From Rikenellaceae bacterium (GTDB lineage Bacteria > Bacteroidota > Bacteroidia > Bacteroidales > Rikenellaceae): DNA of 64,000 bases. Made by a program: the position numbers and the translations under genes. Where the stretch lies: assembly GCA_015059945.1 (NCBI GenBank), contig SUZJ01000005.1:1-64000 (forward strand), in the 5' to 3' direction. Under the pieces are notes generated by a model that searched no databases, was not told the origin of the DNA, and worked only from the letters and a program-made list of their open reading frames with translations. How positions within the stretch are numbered: position 1 is the stretch's first letter; each line of letters starts with the position of its first letter. Positions 35,987-44,836 of the stretch are shown one piece after another.

Positions 35987-37222
35987 ATGAGTAGAATTGA
36001 AGGAATTAAGACTTATTCGGGTAACAATCTTGACACCGTATTTTTCCGTCCTATGTTGACCGGTCCCAGTGCCGAGCAGCTGGGTGTAAAGGTGATGTAC
36101 AATATGCCTATGCCCACCACCCTCAACTTCTGGAATCGCAATCCCGATGTGCTCAGAAGGTTCACCACAGGCAAGTGGCAGGGCGGTTCGAGTACTATGA
36201 TGTATCAGAAGAAAATCGAACTGAGTAGGGTGAAGGCCGAGTGCAGCTATGGAGCCGACGACTACTTTTCGACTGTCTTTGAGAACATCTCGGCCCGAGC
36301 AGATATCAACTACGGCGACCTGACGGGTACCGAACTCGAAGAGGCCGAGACCGCTCTCTTCCGTGCTGCTGTGGCCGAAAGTATCCGAGTGTCGATGTGG
36401 TATGGCGACACAAGCCGTTCGTCGGGCTTCAACTCGTTTGATGGCATCGTCAAGAAGATTATCAACAACCACGACGACGATGCTGTGCACATCGGTTATG
36501 TGAAAGATCTCTCCGATGGTGGCGTTTGGGCCGAGCGTCTGCTCAATACTATGTGGGAGAATTCGAGGGAGCAGCTCAGGGCACTCCGTTCGGAGGGTAA
36601 TCTGGCGTTCTTCGTAACCTCGGACGTCTACAACGCCTACGAGGATTCGCTCGACAATGTGGCAATCGAGGCCGCCTATCTGGATCGCCAGAATGGTCGC
36701 GAGGGACTGTACTATCGCGGTATCCCTGTGGTGGACTTGCAGATGAACGAGTACAAGTACCAGATTGGCAATCTGCCCAAGTCGTTTGCCATCCTGACCG
36801 ACCGACGCAATATCGCCCTGGCCGTCAATACCAGCGACTTCCCCACCTCGGAGGTACGTATGTGGTACAACCCCGATGAGATGGAGAACCGTCAGAGGGC
36901 TGTCTTTGCAGCCGGTTGCGAGTATCTGTTGCCCGAGCTGATGACTATTGCTATGGAGTCGGAGGTGGATGTGATAAGCTCGAACTTTGATGGTGAAAAA
37001 TACACCATTAAGTTGGGTTGTCCCGAAAACGTAAGCGATATCAGCTATGTGTCGTTGAGTACCTACGATACCAAAGGCAATGTGGTCTGTGATGAAGAGG
37101 AGATACCTATGGTGGCAAGCACGGTGCAGACCTTTGAGTATCCGACCACTTCGTTCTCTCGTGCCACCGTTACCATCTGCCACAACAACGGCTACTACCA
37201 CAAAATCTATCTGAATAAGTAG
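35987..37222 (+). CDS. Major capsid-like protein (cassette gene 6)
   Basis: A 411-residue protein in the position of a major capsid gene, right after the protease. It has a helix-rich middle (SIRVSMWYGDTS, LLNTMWENSREQLRAL) and a later part typical of HK97-fold capsids: REGLYYRGIPVVDLQ followed by SFAILTDRRNIALAVNTS and WYNPDEMENRQRAVFAAGCEYLLPE. The last 80 residues look like a separate Ig-like or beta-sandwich domain (SYVSLSTYDTKGNVV to VTICHNNGYYHKIYL). No obvious N-terminal scaffold is present. Fold assignment is by pattern only. Confidence 0.72.
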   Translation: MSRIEGIKTYSGNNLDTVFFRPMLTGPSAEQLGVKVMYNMPMPTTLNFWNRNPDVLRRFTTGKWQGGSSTMMYQKKIELSRVKAECSYGADDYFSTVFENISARADINYGDLTGTELEEAETALFRAAVAESIRVSMWYGDTSRSSGFNSFDGIVKKIINNHDDDAVHIGYVKDLSDGGVWAERLLNTMWENSREQLRALRSEGNLAFFVTSDVYNAYEDSLDNVAIEAAYLDRQNGREGLYYRGIPVVDLQMNEYKYQIGNLPKSFAILTDRRNIALAVNTSDFPTSEVRMWYNPDEMENRQRAVFAAGCEYLLPELMTIAMESEVDVISSNFDGEKYTIKLGCPENVSDISYVSLSTYDTKGNVVCDEEEIPMVASTVQTFEYPTTSFSRATVTICHNNGYYHKIYLNK

Positions 37223-37286
37223 AGGGTAGAGGCCGCTCGCTATGCCGAATAGACAATGCCAAATTCTCTAAACCAACAACCAAATT

Positions 37287-38528
37287 ATGGACAACAAGAA
37301 ACATAACTATTCGACCAAGCTCTTCACCCCAAAGGCTGCGGCAACCACCGAACGTATTTTCCCTACGTTCGGTGGGGCCAAAGCCCCTACGGCCAAGCAG
37401 TTTTGGCAGTGGGGTGGCGATAACCTATTCCCCTACGCTCTGTCGCTACTGGCACGCAGGTCTACCACACACCGACGCATCATCAACGACAAGGCCGACT
37501 ACATTTCGGGCAAGGGATTCTCGTGCGACGAGCGTATGGTGCGCACTCGCGAGCTGATAGGCCTGGCCAACTCGGAGGGCGAAACACTGCGCCAGGTGCT
37601 CAACAAGTTGGCCTTCGACAAGGCCCTCTTTGGCAACGCCTTCTTGGAGGTCGTAACCGACTCGCAGCACACCTTCCTGGCGCTCTTCCACCAAGACGCC
37701 TCGCGCTGCCGACTGGCCAAAGACAATTCGCACGTTGTGCTCCACCACGACTGGGCACACTTCAAGGAGAGCGAGGCGGTGCAGTTGCCCCTCTATCCGC
37801 TCTTTGAGGAGGGCACCGACGGCAATCTGCACGCCATAATCCACTACAAAGATTATGAGCCTATGTTTACCCACTACGGCGTACCGCCCTACATTGCGGG
37901 CCTGGGGGTATCGGCCATCGCCTACAAGACCGACGATTGGAATATATCGCGACTCGAAAACTCGTTCCAGCTATCGGGTGTGATGTTGCTCGATGGTGGC
38001 GTGGAGAGCGAAGAGGAGGCCGAAACACTGGTACGCAACGCTCAGCAAAAGTTTGCAGGTCAGCCCGGGCAGGTGATGTTTATGGTCAAAGAGTGCGACC
38101 AGAACGACTCATCGCGCTTTATTCCTATCACAGCTTCGAATGAGGGCGACTGGAAGGCCCTGCACGATCAAGCTACGGGCGATATTGTGGTGGCCCACTC
38201 GTGGTTCCGCAGCCTGAGCGGACTCGACTACGGCACAGGCTTCTCGGCCGAGCGAATTCTGCACGAGTACGAGGTGGCCCTCAATACCGTCATACTGGGC
38301 GAGCAGGCCGAGCTGATGGAGCCCATAAAGGTGGCTATCGAGGCGGTGCTGGGCGAGGATAGCTCGTCGTTGGAGATTATCAACCGACCTCCCTCGCGCT
38401 CAAAGCCCCTCTATATGAAGGTGTGGGAGGCGCGCAAGGCCGACGGTCTGGACTACGACCCCGCAGACCCCACCCAGCAACTCTACGTGTCGCAGGTGAC
38501 CAAATACGGCTTGCAGAGCGTGGAGTAG
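37287..38528 (+). CDS. Phage portal protein (cassette gene 7)
   Basis: A 413-residue protein matching the Bacteroidota phage portal family: AKQFWQWGGDNLFPYALSLLARRSTTHRRIINDKADYISGKGF near the N-terminus, LAFDKALFGNAFLEVV, and later HSWFRSLSGLDYGTGFSAERILHEYEVALNTVI. A portal is the ring at one capsid vertex through which DNA passes. Here it lies after protease and capsid genes, the reverse of the common portal-protease-capsid order. Confidence 0.82.
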   Translation: MDNKKHNYSTKLFTPKAAATTERIFPTFGGAKAPTAKQFWQWGGDNLFPYALSLLARRSTTHRRIINDKADYISGKGFSCDERMVRTRELIGLANSEGETLRQVLNKLAFDKALFGNAFLEVVTDSQHTFLALFHQDASRCRLAKDNSHVVLHHDWAHFKESEAVQLPLYPLFEEGTDGNLHAIIHYKDYEPMFTHYGVPPYIAGLGVSAIAYKTDDWNISRLENSFQLSGVMLLDGGVESEEEAETLVRNAQQKFAGQPGQVMFMVKECDQNDSSRFIPITASNEGDWKALHDQATGDIVVAHSWFRSLSGLDYGTGFSAERILHEYEVALNTVILGEQAELMEPIKVAIEAVLGEDSSSLEIINRPPSRSKPLYMKVWEARKADGLDYDPADPTQQLYVSQVTKYGLQSVE

Positions 38529-38583
38529 GGAAGGGAATAGGGGTTATAGGAGTTATAACTTTCAACTTTTAACTTTCAACTTT

Positions 38584-39066
38584 ATGGAAACCAAACTACT
38601 TATTACACCCGAGCAGGTGGTCGAATTGGCCTTTGGGTGTGGCTGCGACAAGCATCTGGTGGTGGCCGACATTGGCGAGGCTACCATTGTGGCCGCCGAG
38701 AGCAAGTTTGTGGTGCCCGTATTCGGAGCCGATATGGTCGAGCAGATGCGCTCGGGCAGCTATGCCGAGCTGGTCGATTGCTACCTGCGCCCCGCACTGG
38801 CCCTCTATGTCAAGTACCTTGTGCTGCCCACACTGGCTGTGAAGGTGGGTGCAGCAGGGGTGGTGAGCTACACGGGCGAGGGCTTTGAGCCCTCCGACGA
38901 GCAGGCGGTCAAACACCTACTCCGACGTACCAAGGCCGATGCCGACGCGCTGATAGACCGAGCAGTAGCAGTGGTCGAGGCCGCCCCCGCAGGTGCCTAC
39001 CCCCTCTATCACGCAGGACACAACATTCGCCACCGAGTGAACATCAGCAGTGGCATTGTGTTGTAA
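38584..39066 (+). CDS. Head-tail connector-like protein (DUF6712-like, cassette gene 8)
   Basis: A 160-residue protein with a predicted helical core: YAELVDCYLRPALALYVKYLVLPTLAVKVG, then EQAVKHLLRRTKADADALIDRAVAVVEA. That arrangement is like small adaptor proteins next to portal genes (DUF6712 comes to mind). Its place between portal and holin supports the idea. It starts right after a 7-base tandem stretch (AACTTTC type) at 38559-38583. Confidence 0.55.
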   Translation: METKLLITPEQVVELAFGCGCDKHLVVADIGEATIVAAESKFVVPVFGADMVEQMRSGSYAELVDCYLRPALALYVKYLVLPTLAVKVGAAGVVSYTGEGFEPSDEQAVKHLLRRTKADADALIDRAVAVVEAAPAGAYPLYHAGHNIRHRVNISSGIVL

Positions 39067-39095
39067 GACAAACCAACTAAACTAACCGACAAGAA

Positions 39096-39506
39096 ATGGA
39101 AAAATACCTATCCGGAATCGTTGCCGGGGTGATGTCGTTTTTCGCCCCTGTGGAGCCACTTCTGCTGTGTGCAATGGTTTTTGTGGTGGTCGACTTCGTT
39201 ACGGGAGTGCTGGCCGACCGCCACAGGGCACACACCGACGGCAAGGGGTGGCAGTTCGAGAGCGCCAAAGCGTGGCAAACCGTGCGCAAGCTCTCGTTTG
39301 TGATGGCGGGCATTGTGCTCGCCTGGATGATAGACTCGCTGATGCTGCCCATAGTAGAGCTACGGCTGGCAAACCTCTTTACAGGGTTTGTGTGCGGAGT
39401 AGAGTTTTGGAGCTACTTGGAGAACGCAACCACCGCAAGCGGAGTGGACAGCTTTGCGCAGTTTGCACAAAAAATTAAAAAAATAGCCCAAAAACATAAT
39501 AAATAG
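39096..39506 (+). CDS. Phage holin-family membrane protein (cassette gene 9)
   Basis: A 136-residue protein with three to four membrane segments: LLLCAMVFVVVDFVTGVLADR, KLSFVMAGIVLAWMIDSLML and VELRLANLFTGFVCGVEFWS, followed by a basic C-terminal tail. The D-F-x-TG-x-LA turn is typical of the Bacteroidota holin family. A holin makes holes in the inner membrane. No endolysin gene lies next to it, so lysis may rely on another enzyme or the protein may have a non-lytic role. The rimP promoter starts 11 bases after its stop. Confidence 0.82.
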   Translation: MEKYLSGIVAGVMSFFAPVEPLLLCAMVFVVVDFVTGVLADRHRAHTDGKGWQFESAKAWQTVRKLSFVMAGIVLAWMIDSLMLPIVELRLANLFTGFVCGVEFWSYLENATTASGVDSFAQFAQKIKKIAQKHNK

Positions 39507-39516
39507 GTGCAAAAGG

Positions 39517-39547
39517 TTTGCATTCTTGCTAAATGTGTGTATATTTG
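39517..39547 (+). promoter_or_regulatory. Promoter of rimP-nusA-infB
   Basis: TTTG (39517-39520), 19 bases, TATATTTG (39540-39547), an exact consensus. The predicted start is near 39554, eight bases before the hairpin at 39562. Confidence 0.85.
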
Positions 39548-39561
39548 TGGCGTTGAACGTG

Positions 39562-39592
39562 ATTCGGGGACCAGATGAGTCCCCGAATTTTG
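39562..39592 (+). terminator. Hairpin at the start of the rimP transcript, possible attenuator
   Basis: ATTCGGGGAC, loop CAGATGA, GTCCCCGAAT, then TTTG. A 10-base perfect stem with a short T-run, lying between the promoter and rimP. It can end read-through from the phage-like cassette and may also attenuate the operon itself or release a short RNA. Confidence 0.65.
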
Positions 39593-39648
39593 TAGTATAA
39601 CAGTGATGACAACATTTTTTGTAGCACACTCAATATAAGGTTTGCAGT

Positions 39649-40113
39649 ATGGATATTCAGAAGATTAGAGAGGCCGCCGAGGCCGCATTGGAGGGTACAG
39701 ACCGCTTTGTGGTAGACGTTAAATGTTCGCCCGCCAACGAAATAGAGATTGTTATCGATGCCGACTCGGCCGTAGACCTCGACGCTTGTGTGGCTCTGAG
39801 TCGTGCCGTAGAGGGTGCCTTTGACCGCGAGGTGGAGGACTTCGAGCTGTCGGTCTACTCGGCAGGCGTGGGACAGCCCCTGCGTCTGTTGCGCCAGTAC
39901 TACAAACTGGTGGGCTCGCCCGTAGAGGTGGTGCTCAAGAGTGGCGAGAAGGTGTTGGCAACCCTCAAAGAGGTGTCGCCCGAGGCTATCACCATTGCCT
40001 ACACCGAGAAACGTCTGGTCGAGGGCAAAAAACGCAAGGTGGATGTAGAGGTCGAGGAGAGTTATACCTTCGACCAAATCAAGACCACCAAAGAGTACTT
40101 GGACTTTAAGTAG
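39649..40113 (+). CDS. rimP: Ribosome maturation factor RimP
   Basis: A 154-residue protein needed for late assembly of the 30S subunit. The N-terminal alpha-beta domain has FVVDVKCSPANEIEIVIDAD and VDLDACVALSRAVEGAFD; ELSVYSAGVGQPLRLLRQYYKLVG replaces the usual VSSPG stretch, and a small SH3-like C-terminal domain follows. First gene of rimP-nusA-infB, a widely kept order. Its leader carries a terminator-like hairpin. Confidence 0.93.
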   Translation: MDIQKIREAAEAALEGTDRFVVDVKCSPANEIEIVIDADSAVDLDACVALSRAVEGAFDREVEDFELSVYSAGVGQPLRLLRQYYKLVGSPVEVVLKSGEKVLATLKEVSPEAITIAYTEKRLVEGKKRKVDVEVEESYTFDQIKTTKEYLDFK

Positions 40114-40156
40114 AATTGAGAATTGAGAATTGAGAATTGAGAATTGAGAATTGAGA
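40114..40156. repeat. AATTGAG heptamer array, six units
   Basis: Begins at the base after the rimP stop codon and runs into the leader element at 40158. Like arrays lie at 20847, 44781, 46417, 48131, 49790 and 51078. Confidence 0.9.
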
Positions 40157-40157
40157 A

Positions 40158-40258
40158 CTCTCTCACTACTCGTTAAATAGCAAAGGCAGTAAGAGATATG
40201 AGCCGTAGGCGAGTATCTCAGAAAAGTTTTTGGTTCCGCTTTTTACAAAAAGCGGAGA
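40158..40258 (+). repeat. Leader element before nusA, copy 1
   Basis: Starts CTCTCTCACTACTCGTTAAA, contains a hairpin GAGATA..GCC/GGC..TATCTC and the line CAGAAAAGTTTTTGG, and ends in a hairpin CCGCTTTTT/AAAAGCGG. A second copy lies before sufC at 48169-48270. There the last hairpin has different bases that still pair (TGCA/TGCA). Confidence 0.8.
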
Positions 40259-40310
40259 AGAAACACGAAAAAACAAAAACAACAAAATATACAAAAAACA
40301 CAAAAGAAAA

Positions 40311-41534
40311 ATGGAGAATTTGATTAGCAACTTTGCAGAGTTCAAAGAGCTTAAAAACATCGACAAGAGTACTATGATTGGTGTGTTGGAGGATGTCTTC
40401 CGCCACCACTTGCAGAAAACTTACGAGACCGATGAGAACTTTGACGTTATCATCAACCCCGAGCGTGGCGACTTGGAGATTTGGCGCAACCGCATCATTG
40501 TTGAGGATGACCAGGTGGAGAACCCCAACCAGCAGATTGCACTCTCGGAGGCCCGTCAGCTCGATTCGACCTACGAGGTAGGCGAGGAGGTGTCGGACAA
40601 GATTGAGATGTCGACCTTTGGCCGTAGGGCAGTGCTCTCGCTGCGCCAGAACTTGGCTTCGCGCATCCTCGAGCTCGAGAAGGCCAACCTGTTTGAGAAG
40701 TACAGCGAGAAGGTGGGCGAGATTATCACCGGCGAGGTATATCAGGTGTGGAAAAAGGAGATTCTGGTGCTCGACGACGAGGACAACGAGCTGATTATGC
40801 CCAAGGCCGAGCAGATCCCCAGCGACTTCTTCCGCAAGGGCGACACCATCAAGGCTATCGTGTCGAAGGTAGAGATGCGCAACAACAACCCCGTGATTAT
40901 CCTTTCGCGTACTGCTCCCGAGTTCTTGGAGCGTCTGTTTGAGCAGGAGGTACCCGAGATTTTCGACGGCCTTATCACCATCAAGAAGATTGTACGCATC
41001 CCTGGCGAGAGGGCCAAGGTGGCTGTTGAGTCGTATGACGACCGCATCGACCCCGTAGGCGCTTGCGTGGGTATGAAGGGCTCGCGTATATACTCGATTG
41101 TTAAGGAGCTGCGCAACGAGAATATTGACGTGGTGAACTGGACCTCGAACACCCAGTTGCTCATCCAGAGGGCTCTGAATCCCGCCAAGATTTCGTCTAT
41201 CGCACTCGACGAGGCCAAGAAGGTGGCTTCGGTTTATCTGAAACCCAGCGAGGTGTCGTTGGCTATCGGTAAGGGTGGTTTGAACATCCGTCTGGCCTCG
41301 ATGCTCACCGGCTACGACATCGACGTATTCCGCGATATCGATGAGGATGATGTAAACCTCGATGAGTTTGCAGATGAGATTGAGCAGTGGATTATCGACA
41401 CCCTCAAACGTGAGGGTTGCGACACCGCCAAGAGTGTACTGGAAATCCCCGCCGAGGAGTTGGCTCGCCGTACCGACCTCGAGGAGGAGACAATCGACGA
41501 GATTGTCAAGATTCTCAAGGCCGAGTTTGAGTAG
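40311..41534 (+). CDS. nusA: Transcription termination/antitermination factor NusA
   Basis: A 407-residue RNA polymerase-binding protein with the N-terminal domain (LISNFAEFKELKNIDKSTM), an S1 domain (about 130-200, GEIITGEVYQVWKKEILV) and two KH domains (about 200-350, VGACVGMKGSRIYSIVKEL and VSLAIGKGGLNIRLAS). The C-terminus ends after a short helical part, without the acidic repeats of E. coli NusA. The ATG at 40311 is chosen because NusA homology begins there; an earlier in-frame start lies inside the leader repeat. It sits 197 bases after rimP. Confidence 0.95.
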   Translation: MENLISNFAEFKELKNIDKSTMIGVLEDVFRHHLQKTYETDENFDVIINPERGDLEIWRNRIIVEDDQVENPNQQIALSEARQLDSTYEVGEEVSDKIEMSTFGRRAVLSLRQNLASRILELEKANLFEKYSEKVGEIITGEVYQVWKKEILVLDDEDNELIMPKAEQIPSDFFRKGDTIKAIVSKVEMRNNNPVIILSRTAPEFLERLFEQEVPEIFDGLITIKKIVRIPGERAKVAVESYDDRIDPVGACVGMKGSRIYSIVKELRNENIDVVNWTSNTQLLIQRALNPAKISSIALDEAKKVASVYLKPSEVSLAIGKGGLNIRLASMLTGYDIDVFRDIDEDDVNLDEFADEIEQWIIDTLKREGCDTAKSVLEIPAEELARRTDLEEETIDEIVKILKAEFE

Positions 41535-41676
41535 GCCCGCCCTAACAGCAGAGAGGGCTGCCGCATTTGGAATGGTGAGGGCGGTCCGTCACACAAGCCA
41601 ACCGCACAAGGGGGGCAGGTGTGAGAACGAACAAACAAAGTGTGTTAAACGAAAACGAGAAGGAGAATAAAGATAT

Positions 41677-44484
41677 ATGGAGAGAAAACTGAGACTCGTA
41701 CAGGTTGCAAGAGAGTTCAAAGTGGGACTTGCCACAATTACCGAATTTCTGGACAAAAAGGGTATCAAGGATGTTAGCCCCAACACGTTGGTTGAGGCCG
41801 ACACCTATGCCCTGCTCGAAAAGGAGTTTGGCGGTAACCGCTTGGGTGGCGAGCGCGACAACATTCGCGAGCGCATAAACCACAAGCAGGAGAGTGTGTC
41901 GCTGGGCGACCGCAAAGAGAACCCCGCCACAGCCGCCGAGGACTTCAAAGACGAGGTGGTCATCAAGAGCAGTGTTGTGGGCACAAGGGCCGAGGTTAGT
42001 GGTCCCAAGGTGCTTGGCAAGATTAACCTCGACAGCAAGGGCAATGTGGTTAAGCCCGAGGCCCCCAAAGCCGAGGCCCCCAAAAAGGTAGAAGAGAAAA
42101 AACAACAGCAGCAGCCCAGCGAGCAACCCGCCGTAGCTGCCGAGCCCGTAGCCCCCAAAAAGGAAGAGGCACCCAAGGCCGAGCCTAAACAGCCCAAAGC
42201 TCCCGTAGCTCCCGTAGAGGAGCCCAAGCCACAGATGGCCGACCAGGAGGCTCAGAACAAGACCTACGACGAGCGTGTGGCCGAGAGTAGCGAGGTATTC
42301 CGCGTAGAGTCGTCGTCGCTGTCGGGCCCCAAAGTGTTGGGCAAGATTGATGTGGATAGCTTGCGCAAGGGTGGCGACGGTCATCAGCGCGAGAAACGCA
42401 AACGCATTGGCAAAGACAAAGTAGACCTGAGCAAACCCCAGCAGGGCGGTGGCAAACAGGGCGGCAAGCAGGGCGGTCAGCCCATTGCAGGCAAGGGTGG
42501 CGCTCCACAGCAGGGCCAGCCCACAAGCAAGAAGGACAAAAAGAACAAGCAGAAGAACGCTCCAAAACCTGTTGTGCGCCCAGAGGTGAGCGACGAGGAG
42601 GTTCAGAAGCAGATTAAGGATACTCTGGCCAGGCTGACTCAGCGCGGCGGTAAGAGCAAAGGCTCGGTATACCGCAAGGAGAAACGCCAAGAGGCAAGAG
42701 AGCGTATGGAGGCCGAGTTTGAGCAGGAGATGAACGAGAGCAAGGTGCTCAAACTGACCGAGTTTGTGACCGTTAGCGACCTGGCTACGATGATGAACGT
42801 AGGCGTTACCGACGTTATCACTACCTGTATGAACTTGGGCCTGATGGTGTCGATTAACCAGAGGCTCGATGCCGAGGCACTGGTCATTGTGGCCGAGGAG
42901 TTTGGCTTCAAGGTAGAGTTTGTGAGCGTAGACATTCAGGAGGCTATCGAAGAGGTGGCCGACAGCGAAGAGGACCTCGTTCCACGTCCACCTATCGTTA
43001 CCGTTATGGGCCACGTAGACCACGGTAAAACCTCGCTGCTCGACAACATCCGCAAGACCAACGTAATTGCAGGTGAGGCAGGTGGTATCACCCAGCACAT
43101 CGGTGCCTACAGCGTTAAGTACGAGGGCAAGACCATCACCTTCCTCGATACCCCCGGTCACGAGGCATTTACCGCTATGCGTGCCCGTGGTGCTCAGGTT
43201 ACCGACGTAGCCATCATTATCGTAGCTGCCGACGACAAGGTTATGCCCCAGACCGTTGAGGCTATCAACCACGCCGTAGCAGCAGGTGTGCCTATGGTGT
43301 TCGCTATCAACAAGATTGATAAGCCCGCTGCCAATCCCGATGCTATCAAGGAGCAGCTGGCCAATATGAACTACCTCGTAGAGGACTGGGGCGGTAAGTA
43401 CCAGTCGCAGGAGATTTCGGCCAAGCAGGGCATCAACCTCGACAAGCTGTTGGAGAAGGTGCTCTTGGAGGCTGAGCTGCTCGACTTGAAGGCCAACCCC
43501 AACAAGAAGGCCGTGGGCTCGGTTATCGAGTCGTCGCTCGACAAAGGTCGTGGCTATGTGGCTACCGTGTTGATTGAGAACGGTACGCTACGCACTGGCG
43601 ATGTGATTCTGTCGGGTACCCACACAGGTCGTGTGAAGGCTATGTTCAACGAGCACGGCCAGAAGGTCAAAGAGGCAGGCCCCGCAACCCCCGTACAGGT
43701 GCTCGGTTTGAATGGCGCACCCCAGGCTGGTGACAAGATTAACGTGATGGACGACGACCGCAGCGCACGCGAGATTGCTACCAAGCGCGAGCAGTTGCAG
43801 CGTATCCAGGGTATCAAGACTCAGAAACACGTTACTCTGGACGAGATTGGCCGTCGTATTGCCATTGGCAACTTCAAGGAGCTCAACATCATCGTTAAGG
43901 GCGACGTGGACGGCTCGATTGAGGCTATGACCGACTCGCTGCTGAAACTCTCGACCGAGACCGTACAGGTGAACGTAATTCACAAGGCTGTGGGACAGAT
44001 TACCGAGGGCGATGTGCTGTTGGCTGCTGCCTCGAATGCCGTTATTGTGGGCTTCCAGGTACGTCCCAGTGCAGGTGCTCGCAAGCTGGCCGAGAATGAG
44101 TCAATCGAGATTCGCCTCTACTCGATTATCTACGACGCCATCAACGACATCAAGGATGCAATCGAGGGTATGTTGGAGCCCGAGATGAAGGAGGAGATTA
44201 TGGGTACCGTAGAGGTGCTCGAGACCTTCAAAATCAGCAAGGTGGGTACCATTGCAGGCGGTATTGTGCGTGAGGGTAAGATTACCCGTACCTCGCCCAT
44301 CCGCGTTATCCGCGACGGTATTGTTATCTACACCGGTCGCCTGGGCTCGCTCAAACGCTTCAAGGACGATGCCAAGGAGGTAACTCTGAATATGGAGTGC
44401 GGTCTGAACATCGAGTCCTACAACGACATCAAGGTTGGTGATATTATTGAGTCGTACGACCAGGTTGAGGTGAAAAAGAAGTAA
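41677..44484 (+). CDS. infB: Translation initiation factor IF-2
   Basis: A 935-residue GTPase that brings initiator tRNA to the 30S subunit. N-terminal IF2-N-like helices ([20 protein letters not shown]), a long Pro/Lys/Glu/Ala linker (about 90-300), then the G domain with [12 protein letters not shown] (about 445-456), [17 protein letters not shown], and two beta domains to the end. The linker is normal for Bacteroidota. The final codons (KKK and stop) form part of the outer arm of the third hairpin element. Confidence 0.97.
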   Translation: MERKLRLVQVAREFKVGLATITEFLDKKGIKDVSPNTLVEADTYALLEKEFGGNRLGGERDNIRERINHKQESVSLGDRKENPATAAEDFKDEVVIKSSVVGTRAEVSGPKVLGKINLDSKGNVVKPEAPKAEAPKKVEEKKQQQQPSEQPAVAAEPVAPKKEEAPKAEPKQPKAPVAPVEEPKPQMADQEAQNKTYDERVAESSEVFRVESSSLSGPKVLGKIDVDSLRKGGDGHQREKRKRIGKDKVDLSKPQQGGGKQGGKQGGQPIAGKGGAPQQGQPTSKKDKKNKQKNAPKPVVRPEVSDEEVQKQIKDTLARLTQRGGKSKGSVYRKEKRQEARERMEAEFEQEMNESKVLKLTEFVTVSDLATMMNVGVTDVITTCMNLGLMVSINQRLDAEALVIVAEEFGFKVEFVSVDIQEAIEEVADSEEDLVPRPPIVTVMGHVDHGKTSLLDNIRKTNVIAGEAGGITQHIGAYSVKYEGKTITFLDTPGHEAFTAMRARGAQVTDVAIIIVAADDKVMPQTVEAINHAVAAGVPMVFAINKIDKPAANPDAIKEQLANMNYLVEDWGGKYQSQEISAKQGINLDKLLEKVLLEAELLDLKANPNKKAVGSVIESSLDKGRGYVATVLIENGTLRTGDVILSGTHTGRVKAMFNEHGQKVKEAGPATPVQVLGLNGAPQAGDKINVMDDDRSAREIATKREQLQRIQGIKTQKHVTLDEIGRRIAIGNFKELNIIVKGDVDGSIEAMTDSLLKLSTETVQVNVIHKAVGQITEGDVLLAAASNAVIVGFQVRPSAGARKLAENESIEIRLYSIIYDAINDIKDAIEGMLEPEMKEEIMGTVEVLETFKISKVGTIAGGIVREGKITRTSPIRVIRDGIVIYTGRLGSLKRFKDDAKEVTLNMECGLNIESYNDIKVGDIIESYDQVEVKKK

Positions 44485-44601
44485 TCTGACGGGCAAATTT
44501 TGCACCTAATTTCAAAAGCGGCTTCCTCATTTACGTCAAAGTAAACTGCGGAGCCGCTTTCTTATTTTGCACAAAATTTGCCTCGTCAGATTACTTCTTT
44601 T
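44474..44601 (+). repeat. Long three-stem hairpin element, copy 3 (after infB)
   Basis: The outer arms (44474-44491 and 44584-44601) are a perfect 18-base inverted repeat that includes the last codons and stop of infB. The inner stem AAAGCGGCT/AGCCGCTTT has TTTAC/GTAAA on top. The 5' CCTCA and 3' CTGCGG segments are the same as in copies 1 and 2, although the stems around them differ. Confidence 0.82.
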
Positions 44602-44650
44602 GTGGTTCTACCGACGGGTGAAATGAGCGTTTTTGTGGTTCTACCGATGG

Positions 44651-44826
44651 TGAACTGCGGGGCATTTTTTATTTCGCAAGCCTTGCATTCATCTCTTTAT
44701 CTGCGTTTTTTACCACTTCCGCAAGGAAATTCCCCCTCTAAGTTAGAGGGGGTGTCGCGTAGCGACGGGGGCGTGTGTGAATTCTTAATTCTCAATTCTC
44801 AATTCTCAATTCTCCATTCTCAATTC
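44651..44826. repeat. Composite repeat cluster after infB
   Basis: 44651-44720 matches the block after gcvT at 27079. 44731-44779 is a REP-like copy in minus orientation (CCCCCTCTAA/TTAGAGGGGG, then GTCGC/GCGAC). 44781-44826 is an array of ATTCTCA heptamers. These fill the 352-base gap between infB and the EamA gene. Confidence 0.75.
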
Positions 44827-44836
44827 AAAAGAGACG

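Noticed and set aside
30662..39506. Complete prophage
   Set aside because: No integrase, terminase, replication, tail tube, tape measure or lysin gene, and no flanking direct repeat recognised; reported as a reduced cassette instead.
40114..40156. CRISPR-like array
   Set aside because: The heptamer arrays have no spacers, and no cas gene is present.
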